This document shows positions 24,510-32,897 of a DNA stretch of 64,000 nt, in pieces. The position numbers were made by a program, and so were the translations under genes. The notes below the pieces were generated by a model that saw only the letters and a list, made by a program, of their open reading frames with translations, made no database searches and was not told the origin of the DNA. Position 1 is the first letter of the stretch; each line of letters starts with the position of its first letter. The stretch is from Trebonia sp963773105 (GTDB taxonomy: Bacteria > Actinomycetota > Actinomycetes > Streptosporangiales > Streptosporangiaceae), in assembly GCA_963773105.1 (NCBI GenBank), contig CAVZAA010000003.1, forward strand, positions 992,001 to 1,056,000, written 5' to 3'.

Positions 24510-26465
24510 CTAGGGCCCGTCGAGCTCGCTCGGCAGTGGTTGGATGAGGTTCTGCAGCAGGTTGTGGTCGTAGACCAGGATCACGGTGTTACCGAAGTAG
24601 TAGACCTTCGAGGGCTTGCCGTACCAGTTGATGGCCCCGGCCATCCACTGGTAGCCGGCTCCCAGCTGCTGCACGTGGGTGATGATGAAGTTCGCGTAGG
24701 AGACGTCCTGATCGAACCAGGACGCCTTCGACTCCCACAGGTAGCCGTAGGAGCCGCCGTCGACCAGCGGCGCGATGCGGACCTGGCCGCCGCTGTCCAG
24801 CATGGTGATGTTCGCGTCCCAGTAGCCGCCGATGCCGCTGGTCAGGTTGTGGGCGACCAGCCAGTCGGCCAGGTCCTGGTTCACCGCCGGGCTCGACGGC
24901 TGGGCGGCGTTATAGCCGAGGTCGGCCAGATAGCCGGCCCCGGCCGCGATCAGCACGCACGCCACCGCCATCCGGGCGGCCTGGGCTGCCCCGCCTGCCC
25001 GGGCGGCGAACCAGCCGGGTCGCGGTTGCGCGGACGCCGCCTTGCCGCCGGCCGACTCTCCGTCGGCTGGCTCTGCGTCGGCTGCCTCTGCGTCGGCCGA
25101 GTCACAGTCGGCCAGCTCACCGTCAGCCGGCTCGGCATCAGCCGACTCGACGTCGGCTGGCTGGTCCTCGGCCGGCCGACGGCCGGCCAGCCAGGGGCCG
25201 AGGCCCCGGCCTGCCAGCACCGCCCCGAACGGGAGCATGATCGCGATCTCGTGCGCGCCGGAGACCGGCACCATCAGCGGGCTGACCGAGCCCGCCGCGA
25301 ACACGACGAAGACGGCGACGACGAACGTCCGGGTCACCCGGTTCGCCCTCGGCCAGCTCCAGATCGCGATGAGCAGGCCGAGCAGCGCGACCGCGAGCCC
25401 GACCAGGTGCAAGTACGCGAATGCGGTCAGCGGCTGGGGCAGGCGCCAAAAGTTCGCGCCGAACAGGTACATAAGGTTCTGTCCGAACGCGCGCACCTGC
25501 GCGGGGACCGTCGACCACTGGGAGATCTGCGACTTGGCCGGGATCGCGTGCAGGTAGTAGCCGCCCGCGTTGTTGATCGCCCGAATCGCCAGCTGGGTCA
25601 GCCCGAACGAGGCGACCGCCGCCACGACCAGCGCGAAGTCGTATCCGTGCAGCGCCGCCTCGCGCCGCCAGGGCAGCGGGGGGGCCATGGGCCGACCGCG
25701 TCGCCTGCGGATTCGGTCGGCCAGCCGCCGGACCGGGAACGCGGCCAGCGGCGCGGCGCAGGCCAGCGCGAGCGGGAGCGCGCAGCTGAACTCGGCCACC
25801 GGATCGTCGAGCTGCGCCCAGATCAGCAGCAGGCAGACGAGCAGCGCGGTCGCCAGAACCGACAGCAGGTGCCGGGGTCGCAACCGGTCCACGACCAGCA
25901 GTGCGGCCAGCACCGGCACCCCGATGGCGGTGTGGTCGGGCCCGAGCAGCAGCACGTGCGCGCCCGGATACCTACCGGGTGCGACCATGACCCCGGCGGC
26001 GATCAGCCCGCGAATCAAGGCTTCACGGCCACCGCGCCGCCGGTCACGGCGCGCGCCCGCAGCCACCAGCGCGGCGAACAGCACCAGGAGCGCGTACTCG
26101 GCAGCCGCGGCCACGTGGACCACGTCGGCCCGCAGCCCGTAGACGACGCTGATGAGGCCGTCGAGCGGCACCTCGAAGGTGTAGAACGACACGTCGGCCA
26201 AGAACCAGCCCCGCAGCAGCAGGTTGCCGTGCAGCATGTCCCAGCCCTCGACGACCATACCGGCCGCGTCGGAGTTGGCCGCCTGGGTCCTGGACTGAAG
26301 CAGGTAGGCCCAGAAGAGCCCGATGGTCAGCGCGGCGATCGCGACGACCGTCACCAGCTGTCGTGCGGCGGTCGGCCAACGGGTCCGCCTACGGGCCGGC
26401 CGCGACTGCTGCTCGCCCACGGGGGCGGTACTAACCGCCAGCTGTCCCTGCCCGTTGTCACGCAC
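24510..26465 (-). CDS. Large polytopic membrane protein, GT-C-like, paralogue A
   Basis: About 651 residues from GTG 26465, which is 6 nt after a TATTTT -10, so probably leaderless. About 11 helices; the first loop NSDAAGMVVEGWDMLHGNLL and the C-terminal extracytoplasmic domain (NLTSGIGGYWDANITMLDSG, VYDHNLLQNLIQP) are shared with the proteins at 26681 and 32898. The architecture is that of membrane glycosyltransferases, but no catalytic residue is proven. A cytoplasmic loop carries about seven AD-x-(E/D)-x pentapeptides (nt 25055-25165). Part of the insertion between tatA and pafC. Confidence 0.75.
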   Translation of the reverse strand: MRDNGQGQLAVSTAPVGEQQSRPARRRTRWPTAARQLVTVVAIAALTIGLFWAYLLQSRTQAANSDAAGMVVEGWDMLHGNLLLRGWFLADVSFYTFEVPLDGLISVVYGLRADVVHVAAAAEYALLVLFAALVAAGARRDRRRGGREALIRGLIAAGVMVAPGRYPGAHVLLLGPDHTAIGVPVLAALLVVDRLRPRHLLSVLATALLVCLLLIWAQLDDPVAEFSCALPLALACAAPLAAFPVRRLADRIRRRRGRPMAPPLPWRREAALHGYDFALVVAAVASFGLTQLAIRAINNAGGYYLHAIPAKSQISQWSTVPAQVRAFGQNLMYLFGANFWRLPQPLTAFAYLHLVGLAVALLGLLIAIWSWPRANRVTRTFVVAVFVVFAAGSVSPLMVPVSGAHEIAIMLPFGAVLAGRGLGPWLAGRRPAEDQPADVESADAEPADGELADCDSADAEAADAEPADGESAGGKAASAQPRPGWFAARAGGAAQAARMAVACVLIAAGAGYLADLGYNAAQPSSPAVNQDLADWLVAHNLTSGIGGYWDANITMLDSGGQVRIAPLVDGGSYGYLWESKASWFDQDVSYANFIITHVQQLGAGYQWMAGAINWYGKPSKVYYFGNTVILVYDHNLLQNLIQPLPSELDGP

Positions 26466-26477
26466 TCTTAGAAAATA
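26466..26477 (-). promoter_or_regulatory. -10 hexamer, leaderless start of paralogue A
   Basis: TATTTT (26477 to 26472) then CTAAGA, then GTG at 26465. The same block (CGCTATTTTCTAAG) precedes paralogue B, showing that the promoter was duplicated with the gene. Confidence 0.6.
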
Positions 26478-26580
26478 GCGGCCGCCCAACGGCGAACTCC
26501 CCAGATCGAGACCCAGCGTGACTCCCGCCAGGTTTGGTCACCCTGTGTTATGACGACTCCATTCCGCCCTGAACACGGGT

Positions 26581-26690
26581 CTAACCCGCTGGCGGCCTGC
26601 TTCCCAGCCGACTGAGAAGATTCTTCCGCCCCACCATGATCTCGTATCCCTGGTAGCGGTACTGCCGGTAGGGCCGGCCGTCACCGTTGC
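26581..26690 (-). pseudogene. Possible C-terminal relic of another paralogue
   Basis: Downstream of paralogue B, in another minus-strand frame, the codons read RPYRQYRYQGYEIMVGRKNL followed by LSRLGSRPPAG and a stop at 26581-26583. This resembles the C-terminal end of the family (Tyr-rich beta strands, then Val-Tyr-Asp-x-Asn-Leu/Ile-Leu). It suggests that a further copy was deleted here. The similarity is short, so confidence is low. Confidence 0.3.
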
Positions 26691-28525
26691 GGGAACGGCG
26701 GGACCTCTCCGGTCGTCCTGACCCGACCGTCAAAACCCGGCGGCAAGTTGAGCAGGCTCGGCACCGGCTGGATGAGGTTCTGCAGTATGTTGCGGTCGTA
26801 GACCAGGATGCTGTACTGATCGAACCGGTAGATCCGGGCGGGCTTGGCGTACCAGGCCAGGGCCTGCTTCAGCGTGATGTCGCTGTCGCCTTCCTGCTGC
26901 GTGGTCGTGACGATGAAGTTCGCGTAGGAGATGTCCGGGTTGAACCAGGCCTCCTTGGCCACCCAGAGGTAGCCGTACCTGCCGCCGCTGTTGACCGGGG
27001 CGAGGTGGACCTTGCCCCCGGTGATCAGCGTGGTGATGTTCGCGTTCCAGTAGCCGGACAGGCCGCTGGTGAGGTTGTGCGCGACCAGCCAGTCGGCCAG
27101 CGGGGCGTCCTTCGGCTGCCCGGCCGGCTGCGCGGCGGCGTAGCCAAGGCAGCACAGCAGTCCGAGCCCGACGGCGGCGAGCGCGCACCCCACGGCGACC
27201 CGGGCCGCCTGACCGGCGCGGGCGAACCGCCCGGACCGCGCGCGGGCGGCCAGCCACGGGCCGACCACCCGCCCGCCGAGCACCGCGCCGAGCGGGAGGA
27301 CGACGGCGATCTCGTGGGTGCCGCCGACCGGGATCATCAGCGGGCTGGCCGCGCCCGCCGCCAGCATGACAAGGACGCCGACCACGAGCGCGCGGGTCAC
27401 CCGATCCGACCAGCGCCAGCGGGCGATGGCGATAAGCAGGCCGAGCGCCGCGAGGGCGGCGCAGACCATATGCAGGTAGGCGAAGGCCGCCTGCGGCTGC
27501 GGCTGGCCCCAGAAGTCGGCGCCGAACAGGATCAGCAGGTTCTCCCCCAGCGCGTGCAGCTGGGCCGGGACCGTCGACCAGTGCGAGACCTGCGACTGGG
27601 CCGGGATCGCGCGCAGGTAGAAGCCGCCCGCGTCCCTGATCGCCTTGATCAGCAGCTCGGTCACGGCGAAGGAGGCGGCCGCCAGCACGGCCAGCGCCGC
27701 GTTGTAGGCGGGGGACTGCGCGTCGTCGCGGGGCGGCCGCGGCGGGGTGGCCAGGCCGCGGCGTCGGCGGACCTGGCCGGCCAGCCAGCGGACCCCGGCC
27801 GCGATCAGGAAGGCGACCACCGACGCGCCGCAGACCAGGGCGAGCGGTATCGCGCAGCTGAGCGTGGCCACCAGGTCATCCAGTTGCGCCCAGACCAGCA
27901 GCACGAACGTCAGCAGCAGGGTGGTGGCGGCCGGCAGCCACCGGCGGGGCACCAGCCGGTCCACCACCAGCAAGGTGATCAGCACCGGGACGCCGACCGC
28001 GGTGTGGTCGGGCCCGCCCAGCAGGATGGCCCCGCCCTTCCAGATGCCGGGCGCGACCAGGATCCCGGCCGCGATCAGCCCGCGGACCCAGGGCTCGCGG
28101 CGGCCGTGCCGCCGATCGCGGCGGGCTCCCGCCGCCACCAGCGCGGCGAAGAGCACCAGGAGCGCGTACTCGAGGGCGGCGGCCACGTGGACCACGTCGG
28201 TCCGCAGCCCGTATACCGCCGCGACGAGGCCGTCGACCGGTATCTCGAAGGTGTAGAACGAGACGTCGGCCATGACCCAGCCACGCAGCAGCAGGTTGCC
28301 GTGCTGCACCATGTCCCAGCCCTGCAGCACCATGTCGGCCGAGTCAGAGGTGGCGCCCTGCGTCCTTGCCTGCAGCTGATAGCACCAGAAGAGCCCGAAC
28401 AACGCCGCCGCGATCGCAGTCACGGTAAGTAGCCGCCACACGACCACCCGCCACCGGACGGCCGGCGCCGGTTCCCCGCTCTCCTGGACGGTTTCCTCGA
28501 GTCGTCCCTGCCGGCTCACATGCAC
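26681..28525 (-). CDS. Large polytopic membrane protein, GT-C-like, paralogue B
   Basis: About 614 residues from GTG 28525, 6 nt after TATTTT. It is closely related to the protein at 24510 through most of its length (SADMVLQGWDMVQHGNLLLR, ADVSFYTFEIPVDGLV, NLTSGLSGYWNANITTLITG, ILVYDRNILQNLIQPVPSLL), so the two are a tandem duplication. It lacks the pentapeptide repeat of paralogue A. About 11 membrane helices and an extracytoplasmic C-terminal domain of about 140 residues. Probable membrane glycosyltransferase of the same envelope glycan pathway; donor and acceptor unknown. Confidence 0.75.
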   Translation of the reverse strand: MHVSRQGRLEETVQESGEPAPAVRWRVVVWRLLTVTAIAAALFGLFWCYQLQARTQGATSDSADMVLQGWDMVQHGNLLLRGWVMADVSFYTFEIPVDGLVAAVYGLRTDVVHVAAALEYALLVLFAALVAAGARRDRRHGRREPWVRGLIAAGILVAPGIWKGGAILLGGPDHTAVGVPVLITLLVVDRLVPRRWLPAATTLLLTFVLLVWAQLDDLVATLSCAIPLALVCGASVVAFLIAAGVRWLAGQVRRRRGLATPPRPPRDDAQSPAYNAALAVLAAASFAVTELLIKAIRDAGGFYLRAIPAQSQVSHWSTVPAQLHALGENLLILFGADFWGQPQPQAAFAYLHMVCAALAALGLLIAIARWRWSDRVTRALVVGVLVMLAAGAASPLMIPVGGTHEIAVVLPLGAVLGGRVVGPWLAARARSGRFARAGQAARVAVGCALAAVGLGLLCCLGYAAAQPAGQPKDAPLADWLVAHNLTSGLSGYWNANITTLITGGKVHLAPVNSGGRYGYLWVAKEAWFNPDISYANFIVTTTQQEGDSDITLKQALAWYAKPARIYRFDQYSILVYDRNILQNLIQPVPSLLNLPPGFDGRVRTTGEVPPFPQR

Positions 28526-28537
28526 CCTTAGAAAATA
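28526..28537 (-). promoter_or_regulatory. -10 hexamer, leaderless start of paralogue B
   Basis: TATTTT (28537 to 28532), CTAAGG, then GTG 28525; identical layout to paralogue A. An alternative GTG 6 nt further (28519) would use AAGGG as ribosome site. Confidence 0.6.
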
Positions 28538-28627
28538 GCGACCGCCACCTAGCAAAACTGTCGGTAACACGTTGTAACTCATTAAGATCCGACCGCGAAG
28601 AGTTCCCGATCGGACCGCGGCCGACGG

Positions 28628-29615
28628 CTAGGTGTAGAGCGCGAGAGCGGCGGCGGCGGCGTCGCGAACCTCCTCCGCCAGCGCCGCCGGGGCGATCACG
28701 CGGCCCTCCTCGCCGAGGCGGAGCGCCAGTCGGCGGAACAAGCTGGTATCCGAGGTGCGGAGCACCACCCGCAGCCGCCCGTCCCCCAGCTCGGTCACCG
28801 AATCGCACAAGTAGTACTCCGCTACCCAGCGCGCGCCCGCCGCAAGCTCGAGCTCGACCCGCACGTCCGCCTCCGACGGCCGGAACAGCCCCCCGACCCC
28901 GTCGAACGGCTCCTCTTCCGCATGCACCTCGGCCGGCAGGTCGAGTACCTCGACGTCCAGCACCCGGTCCAGCCGGAAGTTCCGCACCCCCTCCGCCAGC
29001 CGGCACCACCCGCGCAGGTAGGTGCGCCCCTGATCCAAATCCACCACCAGCTTGATCGGATCCACGTCACGCTCGGTCGCCTCATCGCGGCCCGGCACGT
29101 AGTAGCGCAGGTGGACCCGTTTGCCGGCCGCCAGGGCAGCGTCGACGGCGGCGGGAACCCCGGGACCGTTCGGACGATCGATTTGGATTGTGACCTGAGA
29201 GCTCGGTGCCGCCGACGCGCCCGCCGCATCCTCGATCTTGGCCACCAGCCGGGTGACGGCTTCGCTGTCGCCGCCAGCCTCGGCCAGCATCCGCAGCGCG
29301 ACCAGGAGCGCGCTCGCCTCGTCGGCCGCCAGCCGCAGCGGGCGCGCGATCGACTCGGCCTGGCCGATCGTGACCAGGCCGTCCTCGTAGGAGAGGTCGA
29401 TCGGGCAGTAGCGGCTCGGGTGACTTCAGCTCCACGCACCAGGCCAGGTTGAGGTCGTCGATCAGCTCCCGCTCGGTCATGCCGAAGATGGCCGCGGTCT
29501 CCGACAGCCCGACCGCCTGCCGGCTGACCACATAGGGGACGAGCGCGAGGAGGCGGCGGAGTCGCTCGGCCGAGGTCACCATCCGCGGTCCGCCCGATTG
29601 GCTCTGCGCGGTCAC
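28628..29615 (-). pseudogene. pafC: PafC, WYL-domain regulator, with a +1 frameshift
   Basis: The N-terminal part (GTG 29615) reads SAERLRRLLALVPYVVSRQA and MTERELIDDLNLAWCVELKS, the PafC winged helix. Near 29407-29416 the frame breaks; one extra base moves the reading from YCPIDLSYEDGLVTIG onward into the frame that runs to the stop at 28628 and contains the WYL segment (HLRYYVPGRDEATERD, LVVDLDQGRTYLRGWC). With PafB it normally forms the ssDNA-sensing activator of the RecA-independent mycobacterial DNA-damage response. Both halves are well conserved, so either a very recent mutation or a sequencing error is likely. Confidence 0.85.
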
Positions 29616-30586
29616 GCGAGCGCCCCCTTCAGCCGCCTGATGACCGACTCGCGCAGGTCCGGCGGGTCGAGTACCACGAGGTCGGGGCCGAACGAGGCGA
29701 GGTACTCGGGGTACCAGCCTGAGTCGGGGAAGCTGAGCGTGACTCGGTCCCAGCCGGTCGCCGCCCCCGTCTCGGGGGTGATCTCGCGCGCCCAGCGGCG
29801 CAGCACGACCCCGGCCCCCGGGCGGAGTCGCAGCACCGCCGTGCGGTCGCGGGGCGGCGTGCGGTCCCAGTCCTTGACCAGGTCGCGGACGTCCGTCCCG
29901 TCCGGCACCTTGACGCTGCCGGGCGGCCCGGCCATCTTAACCGGCCCGGTGATGCGGCTCATGCGGAAGACCCGCGGCGCGTTCCGCACTCGGTCGTGCC
30001 CCGCCACGTACCAGCGGCCCCGCCGGTTGACCACGCCCCACGGCTCGAGCTCACGCTTGCTGGCGTCGGAGCGGCCGGGCGCCTGGTGGCTGAAGGTGAC
30101 CGGGCGGCGGTCGCGGACCGCCTCCCAGAGCGGCCCGAAAGCAGGCTCCTGGGTGGTCAGCCGCGGCTCGATGGACCGGTTCAGCCGGGCTCCGTCGTCC
30201 TCGCCGTCGACCTCACGGCTGGCCGCCTTCAGCTTGAGCAGCGCGCCCGCGGCGGCGCCCGCCAGCTCGGCCGACTGCCAGACCCGGGCCGCGATGCCAA
30301 GCACGGCCGCCTCGTCGGGCGCCAGGTGGATCTCGGGCAGCTCGTAGTCCTGGCGGCGGATCCGGTAGCCGATCTCGTCGTCGAACGCGCTGCTCTTGCC
30401 GGTCTCCAGGGGGATGCCGAGCTCGCGCAGCTCGTCCTTGTCACGCTCGAACATCCGCTTGAACGACTCGCCCGCATCCGGGTAGCCGCTGACCGAGGCG
30501 CGGATCTGCTCGGCGGTCAGGTACCTGCGCGAGGACAGCAGGAGAACCACGATGGACAGGAGGCGTTCGGTCCTGCGCTTCGACAT
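29612..30586 (-). CDS. pafB: PafB, WYL-domain transcriptional regulator
   Basis: 324 residues. N-terminal winged helix TERLLSIVVLLLSSRRYLTA, then SFKRMFERDKDELRELGIPL, the WYL domain with KRELEPWGVVNRRGRWYVAG, and a C-terminal WCX domain with GWYPEYLASFGPDLVVLDPP. With PafC it activates DNA-repair genes; it overlaps the pafC start by 4 nt. AGGAG lies 11 nt before ATG 30586. The promoter region is the 55-bp gap shared with the divergent DUF3866 gene. Confidence 0.93.
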   Translation of the reverse strand: MSKRRTERLLSIVVLLLSSRRYLTAEQIRASVSGYPDAGESFKRMFERDKDELRELGIPLETGKSSAFDDEIGYRIRRQDYELPEIHLAPDEAAVLGIAARVWQSAELAGAAAGALLKLKAASREVDGEDDGARLNRSIEPRLTTQEPAFGPLWEAVRDRRPVTFSHQAPGRSDASKRELEPWGVVNRRGRWYVAGHDRVRNAPRVFRMSRITGPVKMAGPPGSVKVPDGTDVRDLVKDWDRTPPRDRTAVLRLRPGAGVVLRRWAREITPETGAATGWDRVTLSFPDSGWYPEYLASFGPDLVVLDPPDLRESVIRRLKGALA

Positions 30587-30629
30587 CGCCTATGTCACTC
30601 CTTGCTGTGCTTTCCCCTGGAGCCGGGAC

Positions 30630-30641
30630 TACTCTGCCACC
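30630..30641 (+). promoter_or_regulatory. -10 hexamer for leaderless DUF3866 message
   Basis: TACTCT at 30630-30635, then 6 nt, then the GTG at 30642. It lies in the short divergent region with pafB. Confidence 0.5.
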
Positions 30642-31724
30642 GTGATCCGATGGCGAAGCGGGACTGTCACGGCGGTGCGGCGAGAATGGGCCGGAGCTGC
30701 CGAATTCATGGTAACCGTGGACGGCGATTCGATTCGCGCGCTCGCGTATCCGGCCCTCGTCGGATCGCCCCGGATCGGCGACCGGGTGCTGCTCAACGTG
30801 GGCGCGCTCGAGGCGGGGCTCGGCACGGGCGGGTACGCGCTGGTGGTGGCGATCCCGGATAGGCTGCCGCCCGACGGCGATACGCCCGGACATATCGTGA
30901 AATCTCGGTATACGCCGGAGCAGGTGATGGTGGCCAGCGCCGATGAGCAGGGTTCTCCGCACCATGAATTGCTCCGGTCGGCGGATTCTCTGGATCAAAT
31001 GCCGGTCGTCGTGGCCGATCTCCACTCGGCGCTGCCCGCGGTCCTGGCGGGAATCCAAGGCTCATATCGAACGGACCGCGGCTCCGGCCTCCGGGTCGCC
31101 TATGTCATGACGGACGGCGGCGCGCTCCCGGCGTGGTTCTCCCGGACCGTCGCCGGGCTCCGGGAGGCGGGCTGGCTGGCGGCGACGATCACCACCGGCC
31201 AGGCCTACGGCGGTGACCTGGAGGCGGTCACCGTGCACTCCGGCCTGCTGACGGCCCGGCACGTAGTCGACGCCGACATCGCGATCGTCGCCCAGGGCCC
31301 CGGCAACCTGGGCACCGGGACGAGGTGGGGCTTCTCCGGGGTGGCGGCGGGCGAGGCAGTGAACGCCGCCGCCACGTTGAACGGCCGCCCGGTGGCGTCG
31401 CTGCGGTTGTCATTCGCCGACCCCAGAGAACGGCACCAGGGCGTCTCCCACCACAGCCTGACCGCCTACGGACGGGTCGCCCTGGCCCCGGCCGACGTGG
31501 TGCTGCCCGCGCTGCCGGAGCCGCAGGCGACCCGGATCGCGGCGGACGCTGCTCCCCTGGCGGCCCGGCACCGGCTGGTAACGGTCCCGCTCGACGACCT
31601 GGCGGAAGCCCTGCGCTCCTGCCCGGTCGCGCTATCGACCATGGGCAGGAGCGTTCATCAGGACCTCGAGTACTTCCTGGCGGCCGCGGCCGCGGGAAGG
31701 CACGCGGTTTCTCTGCTTGGCTAG
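30642..31724 (+). CDS. DUF3866 family protein
   Basis: 360 residues from GTG 30642. A member of the actinobacterial DUF3866 family, recognised from its conserved neighbourhood with pafBC and from IRWRSGTVTAVRREWAGAAE, GDRVLLNVGALEAGLGTGGY and VAQGPGNLGTGTRWGFSG. It has no signal peptide or helix; the middle is an alpha/beta fold with Gly-rich loops that could bind a nucleotide or sugar, which is a guess. Function is unknown. Its stop overlaps the stop of the convergent FKBP gene by 4 nt. It also carries a copy of the dispersed 13-mer at 31065-31077. Confidence 0.85.
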   Translation: MIRWRSGTVTAVRREWAGAAEFMVTVDGDSIRALAYPALVGSPRIGDRVLLNVGALEAGLGTGGYALVVAIPDRLPPDGDTPGHIVKSRYTPEQVMVASADEQGSPHHELLRSADSLDQMPVVVADLHSALPAVLAGIQGSYRTDRGSGLRVAYVMTDGGALPAWFSRTVAGLREAGWLAATITTGQAYGGDLEAVTVHSGLLTARHVVDADIAIVAQGPGNLGTGTRWGFSGVAAGEAVNAAATLNGRPVASLRLSFADPRERHQGVSHHSLTAYGRVALAPADVVLPALPEPQATRIAADAAPLAARHRLVTVPLDDLAEALRSCPVALSTMGRSVHQDLEYFLAAAAAGRHAVSLLG

Positions 31725-32743
31725 GAAGCCGAGAGGATGTCGATCGCGAACACCAGCGTGTCGGTGCCCTTGATGCCGGCCGAGGAGGACCCGGTCTTGC
31801 CGTAACCGTCCGCCGGCGGGATCACGAGCAGGACCCGGCTGCCGACGGTCTGGCCGACTAGGCCGGTGTCCCAGCCCTTGATGACCTGGCCCGCGCCGAT
31901 CGCGGTGGCCCAGGGCATGCTGCGCGACCAGGAGGAGTCGAAGACCTTGCCGGTCCGCCAGTTCACCCCGGTGTACTGGACGACGATGTAGTTGCCCTTC
32001 TTCACGACCGGGCCGGTGCCCTTGATCAGGGTCTTGACCTGGAGGGTGGTCGGCGCGGCAGTCTTCGGGATGGTGATCGTCGGGCCCTTGCCCGCGGCGC
32101 CGGCCGTGACCGTCGGCAGCGCGCCACCGCCGTTGGAGGTCTGGGCGCCTGCCACGCCCGCGCTGTTGTCGAACGACTTGACCAAGTCGATGACGAAGAC
32201 CACGGTGTCCTTGGGCCCGACGCCGATCTGCGAGTTGCCGGCGGTGCCGAACGCCTGTGCGGGCGGGATCACCGCGAGCACCCGGCTGCCGACCTTCTGC
32301 CCCTCAAGCGCGGTCTCCAGACCCGGCAGCAGCGACCCGGTGAACAGCGTCGGAACGCCGTCGGAGTAGGTCGAGCCGATCAGCTTGTGGGTCGCGCCCG
32401 ACCAGTCGTACAGCACGAAGTTGCCGAGCAGGCTCTGGGAGCTGGTCAGCTTGGCGCCGGTGCCCTTAATCAGCGTCTTGGTGTAGAGGGCGCCGCTGCC
32501 GGCGGTGGCCGGGATCGTCACCGTCGGGGCCTTGCCGAACGCCCCGCTCGCGCTGACCGACGTGTAGGTGTCCGCAGCCGGGCTGGTGGAGGAGCTCGCG
32601 GACGAACTCGCCGAGGAGCTCCCGGCGGCGGAGGAGCTCGCCGGAGCGGACGACGAGGACGTCGAGGAGGATGCGCAGCCCGCCGTTACAGCGGCTGCTA
32701 GCAGGGAGGTGATGGCAAGCGCGGCTGCGCGTCGGCGTCGCAT
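31721..32743 (-). CDS. FKBP-type peptidyl-prolyl isomerase lipoprotein (two FKBP domains)
   Basis: 340 residues. Signal peptide with lipobox VTAGC (Cys about residue 23), then a Ser-rich disordered linker, then two FKBP domains at about 85-195 and 230-340. The second keeps the active-site pattern VQYTGVNWRTGKVFDSSW, VIKGWDTGLVGQTVGSRVLL and IPPADGYG; the first is more divergent (FVLYDWSGATHKLIGSTY). It should assist folding outside the membrane. The gene belongs to the usual paf neighbourhood of actinobacteria. Confidence 0.92.
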   Translation of the reverse strand: MRRRRAAALAITSLLAAAVTAGCASSSTSSSSAPASSSAAGSSSASSSASSSTSPAADTYTSVSASGAFGKAPTVTIPATAGSGALYTKTLIKGTGAKLTSSQSLLGNFVLYDWSGATHKLIGSTYSDGVPTLFTGSLLPGLETALEGQKVGSRVLAVIPPAQAFGTAGNSQIGVGPKDTVVFVIDLVKSFDNSAGVAGAQTSNGGGALPTVTAGAAGKGPTITIPKTAAPTTLQVKTLIKGTGPVVKKGNYIVVQYTGVNWRTGKVFDSSWSRSMPWATAIGAGQVIKGWDTGLVGQTVGSRVLLVIPPADGYGKTGSSSAGIKGTDTLVFAIDILSAS

Positions 32744-32897
32744 GGAAACCTCTCGGGTATGACGGGTTATGTCGGTGTGTGCCCAGGCCCGGCACCCAAA
32801 TTTCTAGGGTTCTGGTGAAGCCTCATCAACCTACCCGGACAGAACGGGCGGCCGACGCGCCTAGGCTACTGCCAGCAACCGACCGGGTGGGCCCCGG

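Noticed and set aside
30597..30610. CTTGCTGTGC upstream of DUF3866 as another loop copy
   Set aside because: Only the first 8 bases match and no stem flanks it.
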